Assembly: GCF_023715485.1 (NCBI RefSeq)
Contig: NZ_JAMBOF010000025.1
Coordinates: forward strand, 1-51,266
DNA: 51,266 nucleotides
Source: Mesobacillus subterraneus
GTDB lineage: Bacteria > Bacillota > Bacilli > Bacillales > Cytobacillaceae
Reading direction: 5' to 3'
Shown here: positions 44,966 to 51,266 of the stretch, piece by piece
Numbering within the stretch: position 1 is the first letter of the stretch
Layout of the letters: each line of letters opens with the position of its first letter
The notes under the pieces: generated by a model
Seen by the model: only the letters and a program-made list of their open reading frames with translations
Databases searched by the model: none
Told to the model about the DNA's origin: nothing
Position numbers and translations under genes: made by a program

Positions 44966-45460
44966 CTACTTCAGCTTCTCTTCTCTCTTAAAATCGCCGT
45001 TTTTCCCGCCGGTTTTTTCGACTAAATACGTCTTGCCGATCACCATGCCTTTGTCCACGGCCTTGCACATATCATAAACAGTCAGCGCACATGCTGAAGC
45101 TGCTGTTAACGCTTCCATTTCCACACCTGTATTCCCTTTTGTTTTCACAGATGCCGTGATATTTAAACTATAGTCATTTCCATTTTGCTCCCAATCGAAC
45201 GAAAGGTCAATGCCTGTTAATGGAAGTGGATGGCACATCGGGATAATTTCCGATGTTTTTTTGGCTGCCATGATTCCGGCTACCTGCGCTACCGCCAGCA
45301 CATCCCCTTTTTTCATTTTGTTTTCAGTGATTCTTACATATATATCTTCATTCACAGTTATGCTTGAATGGGCGATTGCCGTGCGAACCGTCTCAGGTTT
45401 GTCGCTGACATCAACCATTTTCGCTCTGCCTTCTTCATTAAAATGCGTAAATTCTGCCAT
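44966..45460 (-). CDS. moaC: Cyclic pyranopterin monophosphate synthase MoaC
   Basis: 164 residues from ATG at 45460 (AAAGGAG upstream; a 24-residue extension is rejected). [27 protein letters not shown] and [23 protein letters not shown] are signature parts. Second step of molybdopterin synthesis. Just upstream of rex, as in B. subtilis. Confidence 0.96.
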   Translation of the reverse strand: MAEFTHFNEEGRAKMVDVSDKPETVRTAIAHSSITVNEDIYVRITENKMKKGDVLAVAQVAGIMAAKKTSEIIPMCHPLPLTGIDLSFDWEQNGNDYSLNITASVKTKGNTGVEMEALTAASACALTVYDMCKAVDKGMVIGKTYLVEKTGGKNGDFKREEKLK

Positions 45461-45633
45461 GTTCAAGCTCCTTTCAACCAAATGATACACTATTTTGTGA
45501 AATTTGTGTGTGAACTTTGTTTCTATCTTCACAAATAACTTATCAATCCATTTACCTGCTGGAAAGCCCGCATATATTGCCGTGCCTATAGTAATGCGTT
45601 ACACTATTCCTAAGGCTATTGAGGTGAAAAATA

Positions 45634-47562
45634 ATGATATTATTACAAGTTAATCAGCTATCAAAATATTTTGCTGCTGATCTTATTTTATCGAATATTA
45701 AGTTTGAAATACAGACCAACGACCGAGTTGCGCTAGTCGGGCGGAATGGTGCAGGCAAATCCACCTTGCTTAAAATCATCGCAGGCTACGAATCCCATGA
45801 CGGCGGAGAGATCATCCGCCCTAAGGGAACGACGATCGGCTACCTGGCACAGAATACCGGACTTGAGTCTGAGAAAAGCATCTGGGAAGAAATGCTCGCC
45901 GTTTTCGCCCATCTTCAAAGCATGGAAAGGGACTTGCGCCGGCTTGAAGAAAAAATGTCGGATCCTGATATACTGACAAACCAGACAGAATACGACAGGG
46001 TATTGAAGGAATATGACCTTCTCCAGGTCGAATTCAAGGACAAAGGCGGCTATCAATATGAAGCCGACATCCGCTCCGTCCTGCACGGCCTGAACTTTCA
46101 TTCTTTTGATTATTCCACAAAAATATCGACTTTAAGCGGTGGACAGAAAACAAGGCTTGCTTTGGCGAAACTGTTGTTGACACGTCCTGATATTTTAATC
46201 CTGGACGAACCAACGAATCACCTGGACATTGACACACTTTCCTGGCTTGAACAGTATTTGCAGGGCTACGCAGGCGCGATCCTGATTGTTTCCCATGATC
46301 GCTACTTCCTTGATAAGGTCGTCAACCAGGTATATGAAATTTCCCGTCATCAGCTGGCAAAGTTCCCTGGCAACTACAGCTCCTATCTGGATCAAAAAGC
46401 CGAGAACTATGAACGTGACATGAAGCTGTTTGAAAAGCAGCAGGACGAAATCGCCAAGCTGCAGGACTTCATTCAGAGGAACCTTGCGCGTGCTTCCACG
46501 ACCAAGCGGGCCCAAAGCCGCAGAAAGCAGCTTGATAAGATTGACCGGATGGACAGGCCCCTTGGTGATGAAAAATCCGCGTCCTTCAGCTTCCAGATTG
46601 AGCGCCAGAGCGGCAACGATGTCCTGAAAGCATCCTCACTCGCCGTAGGCTACCATGAGGATGTGGTTTCCGAGAATATCACTTTTCATCTTTCACGCGG
46701 TGACAGTACTGCCCTTGTCGGTCCTAATGGGGTTGGCAAATCAACCTTGCTGAAGACGATTGTTGAAAAGCTTCCTTCAATCGCTGGCAGCATCCATTAT
46801 GGCTCTAATGTAATGATTGGTTACTATGATCAGGAGCAAGCTGAACTGAGCTCTAACAAAAAAGTATTGAATGAGCTATGGGATGAGTATCCGCTGAAAT
46901 CAGAAAAAGATATTCGTACCGTTTTGGGGAATTTCCTATTCTCTGGAGACGATGTGCTCAAAATCGTCTCAACCCTGAGCGGCGGCGAAAAAGCGCGGCT
47001 GGCACTTGCCAAGCTGATGCTGCAACAATCCAACTTCTTAATTTTAGACGAGCCGACCAACCATTTAGACTTGGACAGCAAGGAAGTCCTTGAAAACGCA
47101 TTGATTGATTATCCAGGCACAATCCTTTTTGTTTCCCATGACCGTTACTTTATTAACAGAATTGCCACCAAGGTGATTGAACTTGACCGCACTGGAGCAA
47201 CGGAATATCTAGGGGATTATGATTATTACCTGGAAAAGAAACTCGAGCAGGAAGAGCTGAAGGCACTGGCCGAACAGGCAGCTAAAGCATCAGGGAGCGT
47301 TACAGACTCCTCAAAGCAAGATAAAAACTCGTACCAGCAGGACAAAGAAGCCAAAAAGCTCGAACGCCAGCGCAAGCGGCGCATGGAGGAAGTCGAAGCA
47401 ACTATTGAACAGCTGGAACTCGAAGTCGCAGAATACGAGGAGCTGCTATGTAACCCGGAAGTCTTCCAAGACCACGCAAAAGTAGCCGACATTAATAACA
47501 AGATTGAATTAGCCAAAGAGAAACTCGATGAATTGATGGAAGAGTGGACTGAGTGGGCTTAG
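45634..47562 (+). CDS. ydiF: ABC-F ATPase YdiF
   Basis: 642 residues. Two ATP-binding cassettes: GRNGAGKST and LSGGQKTRLALAKLLL with LILDEPTNHLDI; then GPNGVGKST and LSGGEKARLALAKLML with LILDEPTNHLDL. The inter-domain linker and a C-terminal coiled coil (about 545-642, KKLERQRKRRMEEVEATIEQ) fit the Uup/YdiF group. No membrane domain, so a ribosome-associated translation factor rather than a transporter. Confidence 0.93.
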   Translation: MILLQVNQLSKYFAADLILSNIKFEIQTNDRVALVGRNGAGKSTLLKIIAGYESHDGGEIIRPKGTTIGYLAQNTGLESEKSIWEEMLAVFAHLQSMERDLRRLEEKMSDPDILTNQTEYDRVLKEYDLLQVEFKDKGGYQYEADIRSVLHGLNFHSFDYSTKISTLSGGQKTRLALAKLLLTRPDILILDEPTNHLDIDTLSWLEQYLQGYAGAILIVSHDRYFLDKVVNQVYEISRHQLAKFPGNYSSYLDQKAENYERDMKLFEKQQDEIAKLQDFIQRNLARASTTKRAQSRRKQLDKIDRMDRPLGDEKSASFSFQIERQSGNDVLKASSLAVGYHEDVVSENITFHLSRGDSTALVGPNGVGKSTLLKTIVEKLPSIAGSIHYGSNVMIGYYDQEQAELSSNKKVLNELWDEYPLKSEKDIRTVLGNFLFSGDDVLKIVSTLSGGEKARLALAKLMLQQSNFLILDEPTNHLDLDSKEVLENALIDYPGTILFVSHDRYFINRIATKVIELDRTGATEYLGDYDYYLEKKLEQEELKALAEQAAKASGSVTDSSKQDKNSYQQDKEAKKLERQRKRRMEEVEATIEQLELEVAEYEELLCNPEVFQDHAKVADINNKIELAKEKLDELMEEWTEWA

Positions 47563-47574
47563 ATTGGACATTGG

Positions 47575-47597
47575 ACCGGGCATCATGCCGGTTTTTG
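47575..47597 (+). terminator. Terminator of ydiF
   Basis: ACCGGGC-ATCAT-GCCGGT then TTTTT, 12 nt after the stop codon. Confidence 0.75.
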
Positions 47598-47601
47598 GAT
47601 C

Positions 47602-47755
47602 AGCGAACTGGAAAAAAGGGCATGAAATTTCCAGTTCGCTATTAAATTTTATTTTTCGCTATTAAATGTACTGATTTCGCTATAAAAATTGATTTTTCGC
47701 TATAAAAAAATGTTTTTCGCTATTAAATTCATTTTTTCGCTATAAAAAATAATTC
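47602..47755. repeat. Six-copy 20-bp repeat array (TTCGCTATWAAA)
   Basis: TTCGCTAT starts at 47635, 47655, 47676, 47696, 47716 and 47736, a spacing of 20-21 bp, each followed by TAAA or AAAA and a variable A/T stretch. The first copy also forms an exact 10-bp inverted repeat with AGCGAACTGG at 47602-47611. 47756-47878 is AT-rich with no gene seen. Confidence 0.85.
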
Positions 47756-47878
47756 AACTCTAAATTCTTCTTTAAGCTTCTCAATTCTAAATAGAAATTC
47801 CCTCTCAAAATCCTAATTTATTCTTAAAAGTTAAAAAAACTAAACAATTTAGCTCAAAAACCTATTTTATACTCAAAA

Positions 47879-48051
47879 TAATCCACAAAAAAAGTCCCGG
47901 TTTAAATCCGGGACTTTTTGTTCACAAACTTATTCACATACCAAAGACTGTTTTATAGCTTATCCATAGACTTTTCCACATTATCCACAAAATAAGCTGT
48001 TTTTATCCACACTATCCACAGAATCATGTTAAAAACGCTAACATATCCACA
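47879..48051. other. DnaA-box cluster between ydiF and tsaD
   Basis: Eight boxes in one orientation: TTATCCACA exact at 47981 and 48003; one mismatch at 47879 (TAATCCACA), 47930 (TTATTCACA), 47960 (TTATCCATA), 47972 (TTTTCCACA), 48012 (CTATCCACA) and 48043 (ATATCCACA). There is no dnaA or dnaN nearby, so this is not the chromosome origin. Confidence 0.8.
47886..47921. terminator. Bidirectional terminator downstream of tsaD
   Basis: Perfect stem AAAAAGTCCCGG / CCGGGACTTTTT with loop TTTAAAT. Serves the leftward tsaE-tsaD operon and lies within the DnaA-box cluster. Confidence 0.85.
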
Positions 48052-48073
48052 GATCAATTTAAAAATTACTTTT

Positions 48074-49108
48074 TTACTTCCGACTATCGTTGTGGATAGT
48101 TATCTCTAGACCGGGATTTCCGTTTAAAGTTAAATCTGCGCGCTCGCCTTTTTCATATAATACACTTCCTGCAGCTGCAATCATAGCGGCATTATCCGTG
48201 CATAAAGCTAGCGGTGGGATGACAATATCAACATCCAAATCAACGAATGCTGTGGATAAGGCCTCTCTAAGCCCTTTATTCGCTGCAACACCCCCTGCAA
48301 GCAGTACTTGCTTAACGCCATACTGTTTAACAGCCTTCAGCGTTTTTGTCACAAGCACATCAATAACACTCTCCTGGAAGCTCGCCGCCAGCTCGGCTGG
48401 GACAATTTCTTCCCCTCGCTGCTGTGCGTTATGCACAACATTGATGACAGCCGATTTCAATCCGCTGAAGCTAAAATCATATGAACCTTCCTCGAGCCAT
48501 GCACGAGGCAAGTCGATTGTTGCTTGTCCCTCCTGTGCCAGCCTGTCGATATGAGGTCCACCCGGATATGGGAGATGCAATGTGCGCGCGACCTTGTCAT
48601 ACGCTTCTCCTGCCGCGTCATCACGTGTCTCGCCTATTACCTCAAAGTGGCCATGCTCTTTCATATAGACTAGTTCTGTATGGCCACCTGATACAACAAG
48701 AGAGATCAGCGGGAACTTCATCTCCGCTACAAGTCGGTTAGCATAAATATGCCCAGCAATATGATGAACGCCCACAAGCGGGATATCATTAGCAAAAGCA
48801 AGCGCCTTGGCTGCATTTACCCCGATCAATAAGGCACCTACAAGTCCTGGACCTTCCGTTACAGCGATGGCATCCAAATCTTTTAATTCAATATTTGCCT
48901 GCGCCAAAGCTTCTTCTAATACGATTGTAATTTGTTCTACATGATGCCTGGAAGCAATTTCTGGAACTACCCCGCCAAATCTTTTATGACTCTCAATCTG
49001 TGAAGCCACCACATTGGCAAGTATCTTCCGGCCGTTTTTAACAATTGAAACAGCCGTTTCATCACAGCTCGTTTCAATTCCCATTATTAATTGGTCTTTT
49101 GTTGTCAT
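48074..49108 (-). CDS. tsaD: tRNA threonylcarbamoyladenosine transferase TsaD
   Basis: 344 residues from ATG at 49108, which overlaps the rimI stop (TAATG). Signature [16 protein letters not shown], metal ligands in [10 protein letters not shown], and [12 protein letters not shown]. With TsaB and TsaE it adds threonylcarbamoyl to A37 of ANN-decoding tRNAs. A five-residue upstream extension (MGEFI) lies inside rimI and is less likely. Confidence 0.96.
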   Translation of the reverse strand: MTTKDQLIMGIETSCDETAVSIVKNGRKILANVVASQIESHKRFGGVVPEIASRHHVEQITIVLEEALAQANIELKDLDAIAVTEGPGLVGALLIGVNAAKALAFANDIPLVGVHHIAGHIYANRLVAEMKFPLISLVVSGGHTELVYMKEHGHFEVIGETRDDAAGEAYDKVARTLHLPYPGGPHIDRLAQEGQATIDLPRAWLEEGSYDFSFSGLKSAVINVVHNAQQRGEEIVPAELAASFQESVIDVLVTKTLKAVKQYGVKQVLLAGGVAANKGLREALSTAFVDLDVDIVIPPLALCTDNAAMIAAAGSVLYEKGERADLTLNGNPGLEITIHNDSRK

Positions 49109-49557
49109 TATAAATTCACCCACATTACTAAAGCATCTTCCATATTGTCAGTATAATATTGCTTCCGTAAAGCACCAGCTTCAAATCCGAACTTGCGATA
49201 AAGCTTCTGTGCCCTTTCGTTGCTCACACGGACCTCCAAAGTAACCCTTAAAGCTCCCAGTTCACGTGTAAGCTCTATTACCCTCTCCATAAGCGCTTCA
49301 CCAAGCTTCATCCCCCGATAATCCGGCAAGAGTGCGATGTTCGTTATATGCGCTTCATCGACAATGATCCAAACCCCACAATAGCCAACTACCTTTTGGT
49401 CGACTTCAACAACGAGATACTGGGCAAATTGATTCTTCGTCAATTCATTGAAAAAGGCTTCTCTGCTCCATGGTGTCGCAAAGGAATTTACTTCTACTTC
49501 TATTACATCATCAAGATCCTCTACGGTCATTTTACGGAAAGTTATTGTCTTATTCAT
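49108..49557 (-). CDS. rimI: Ribosomal-protein alanine N-acetyltransferase RimI
   Basis: 149 residues from ATG at 49557 after GGGAAGATGA. GNAT fold: [24 protein letters not shown] is the acetyl-CoA loop and [17 protein letters not shown] the C-terminal motif. Acetylates the N-terminus of S18 in characterised members. It is embedded in the tsa operon, 13 nt after tsaB. Confidence 0.93.
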   Translation of the reverse strand: MNKTITFRKMTVEDLDDVIEVEVNSFATPWSREAFFNELTKNQFAQYLVVEVDQKVVGYCGVWIIVDEAHITNIALLPDYRGMKLGEALMERVIELTRELGALRVTLEVRVSNERAQKLYRKFGFEAGALRKQYYTDNMEDALVMWVNL

Positions 49558-49570
49558 TTCATCTTCCCAC

Positions 49571-50272
49571 TTATTTATTATTCTCTTGCGATTTAAGCCA
49601 GTTGGCCTCAGCTTCTGCCATTCGAATATAGTTAGGGACAAATGTATGCAAGTCAACACTTTCTTTATCCCTTCCCAATAACGCTAATTCAGCTGGCCTT
49701 GGGTTATGCTCTGTGATTGCAGCAAAAACAGCTTTGTCAGCTAATCCTTCACTTATGACCTTTTCATGCAAATGCAAATCATTGCTTGTGAATAAAACTT
49801 TGCTATTCATTTCATTTAGCGTTTGCACCCAATCAACAGACATGACAAGCTGGTCTTCTTTTACCGCCTGTAAAATCTGATCCTCAAACTTATACAGCCC
49901 TGTATAAATCTGCCCTCTCCTCGCATCAAAGAAAGGAGAAACATATCCATTAAAATAACGCCCTGCCGATGCAGCTGCGACCTCAAGACTCGATACACCA
50001 GACAAAGGAATCTTCAGTGTCCAAGCCAATGTTTTAGCAATCGTCACGCCAATGCGGACACCTGTGTATGATCCAGGACCTTCTGCCACAACAATTTTAG
50101 ATAAATCACCAGGCTTGATGCCACATTCATTCATCAGCGTCTGAATCGCAGGCATGACCCTGACGGAATGATTCTTCTTTATATTAGAAATATACTCGCC
50201 CATCACGGTTTCGCCATCCAAGAGGCCAATCCCCAGAACATAATTGGACGTATCGATCGATAATACTTTCAT
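49571..50272 (-). CDS. tsaB: t6A synthesis protein TsaB
   Basis: 233 residues. ASKHA-fold start KVLSIDTSNYVLGIGLLDG and conserved VVAEGPGSYTGVRIGVTIAKTLAW-type motif. Non-catalytic partner of TsaD. Follows tsaE with no gap. Confidence 0.95.
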   Translation of the reverse strand: MKVLSIDTSNYVLGIGLLDGETVMGEYISNIKKNHSVRVMPAIQTLMNECGIKPGDLSKIVVAEGPGSYTGVRIGVTIAKTLAWTLKIPLSGVSSLEVAAASAGRYFNGYVSPFFDARRGQIYTGLYKFEDQILQAVKEDQLVMSVDWVQTLNEMNSKVLFTSNDLHLHEKVISEGLADKAVFAAITEHNPRPAELALLGRDKESVDLHTFVPNYIRMAEAEANWLKSQENNK

Positions 50273-50725
50273 TTAAAAAATCTCCTTACACAATTCTTCA
50301 TACCGCTCGCCTTTTGGCTCAGCAACGATCTTCCTTGCCCCATTATCCTCTAAATAAAGCTGGATAAGGAGGATTTCTTCAGGCAATTGTGCTTCAATCA
50401 AATGAGCCCATTCAACAACAGTCACACCATTACCTTCAAAGTATTCTTCAAATCCAAGATCTTCAAACGCATCCTCCACGCGATATACATCCATATGATA
50501 CAGTGGAAGTCTTCCCTGGTACTCTTTAATGATTGTGAACGTTGGACTATTCACATTGCGAGTAATCCCCAGGCCTTCGGCAAGCCCTTTTGTAAAAGTA
50601 GTCTTTCCCGCACCTAAATCACCTTCAAGTGCAATCACATCACCGGCTTTTAATAAACCCCCAAGCCTCTTGGCAAAATCCTTCGTCTGCTCAGGCTGTT
50701 CAGATATTAATTGATAAGTGGCCAT
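50273..50725 (-). CDS. tsaE: t6A synthesis ATPase TsaE
   Basis: 150 residues. P-loop [13 protein letters not shown] and [11 protein letters not shown], then [10 protein letters not shown]. ATPase that resets the TsaBD complex. First gene of the tsaE-tsaB-rimI-tsaD operon. Confidence 0.96.
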   Translation of the reverse strand: MATYQLISEQPEQTKDFAKRLGGLLKAGDVIALEGDLGAGKTTFTKGLAEGLGITRNVNSPTFTIIKEYQGRLPLYHMDVYRVEDAFEDLGFEEYFEGNGVTVVEWAHLIEAQLPEEILLIQLYLEDNGARKIVAEPKGERYEELCKEIF

Positions 50726-50769
50726 CTATTATCACCTTTGCTTTATATAACTGAATGTTTCAATCCTTA

Positions 50770-50806
50770 AATATAAAAAAACCTTAGGATGCCTCCTAAG
50801 GATGAC
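50770..50806 (-). terminator. Terminator upstream of tsaE
   Basis: Stem CCTTAGGA / TCCTAAGG, loop GGCA, then TTTTTTTATA on the minus strand. Second terminator behind the rRNA-tRNA operon, isolating tsaE. Confidence 0.75.
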
Positions 50807-50877
50807 GATTCTATATGTAGTGTACACGATTTAAGCAGTACGGGCAAAAAAACCAGCCGAATTTCATTTTTAGACAA

Positions 50878-50907
50878 TAAAAAAAACGAAACCATGTTTC
50901 GTTTGAT
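50878..50907 (-). terminator. Terminator of the rRNA-tRNA operon
   Basis: Stem AAACGAAAC / GTTTCGTTT with a 3-nt loop, then TTTTTT on the minus strand, 22 nt after tRNA-Asp. Confidence 0.85.
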
Positions 50908-50928
50908 GATTCTATTAATCTAAAAAAA

Positions 50929-51004
50929 TGGCGGTCCCGACCGGGATCGAACCGGCGATCTCCTGCGTGACAGGCAGGCATGTTAACCGCTACACCACGG
51001 GACC
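50929..51004 (-). tRNA. tRNA-Asp (GTC)
   Basis: 76 nt with encoded CCA. Acceptor GGTCCCG / CGGGACC, anticodon loop CTGTCAC (GTC), T-arm GGTTCGATCC. All four arms fold. Confidence 0.97.
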
Positions 51005-51028
51005 ATTATGTAAAGAAAAGATGGATTA

Positions 51029-51102
<74 letters not shown>

Positions 51103-51139
51103 TCGATAATATTAGTAATCCATTTAAATTGTTCAAACA

Positions 51140-51255
<116 letters not shown>

Positions 51256-51266
51256 CTATTTGGTTT

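Noticed and set aside
47635-47755. Possible CRISPR array
   Set aside because: Period of 20 bp leaves no room for unique spacers, and no cas genes are present.
47879-48051. Possible chromosomal replication origin
   Set aside because: No dnaA, dnaN or other oriC neighbours; gene order places this away from oriC.

Overview
The window reads as a low-GC Bacillaceae chromosome (Bacillus sensu lato; genus not fixed from sequence alone). Gene content and order match the B. subtilis segment tsaE-tsaB-rimI-tsaD-ydiF-moaC-rex-ydiK-ydiL-groES-groEL ... yeaC-yeaD-yebA-guaA-pbuG. Nearly all host genes lie on the minus strand. The window is bounded by two rRNA operons, both on the minus strand: the 5' end of a 16S gene at the left edge, and 5S, initiator tRNA-Met and tRNA-Asp at the right edge.

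Left host block (1-21180). It starts with ptsG and its antiterminator gene glcT, with a RAT/terminator leader, then pbuG under a guanine riboswitch, and guaA. Next is the yeaC-yeaD-yebA operon (MoxR ATPase, DUF58, transglutaminase). After that come two small genes, a secreted lipase, an orphan TrpX-type binding lipoprotein and an ECF S component. A MerR-like/coiled-coil DNA-binding protein follows, inside a dense field of RTATCG(C) repeats. A CopY-controlled copZ-copA copper efflux operon closes the block.

Island (about 21195-40947). The last codons of groEL occur three times (21195, 23088, 40928). I read this as two tandem integrations into the groEL 3' end. Element A (21195-23107) is decayed: it keeps a DUF2642 gene, a manganese catalase and the last codons of a tyrosine integrase. 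Element B (23088-40947, 17.9 kb, clearly AT-richer) has the layout of a phage satellite (PICI-like). Integrase and a Cro/CI-type repressor read one way. An excisionase-like HTH protein, a DUF927 replication ATPase and an AlpA-like protein read the other way. An iteron-flanked AT-rich candidate origin lies next to the ATPase gene. No packaging or capsid genes are visible.

Cargo of element B. A 10.2-kb segment (24238-34415) is bounded by 93-bp inverted ends, 79/93 identical without gaps, built of about 22-bp repeats like IS21/Tn7-type transposase sites. It carries a tight four-gene operon: membrane-anchored Mrr-like nuclease, six-zinc-ribbon PD-(D/E)XK nuclease, HEPN-like protein and HEPN/Toprim protein. 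It also carries a divergent membrane protein, a PIN-domain protein and an unknown 322-residue protein. I consider this the best candidate for an undescribed (probably anti-phage) system. Between integrase and groEL lies a second module, a cytoplasmic subtilase with an overlapping 65-residue protein.

Right host block (40928-51266). CIRCE-controlled groES-groEL, ydiL-ydiK, rex, moaC and the ABC-F gene ydiF are followed by the tsaD-rimI-tsaB-tsaE operon. The ydiF-tsaD gap holds a six-copy 20-bp repeat array and an eight-box DnaA-box cluster.
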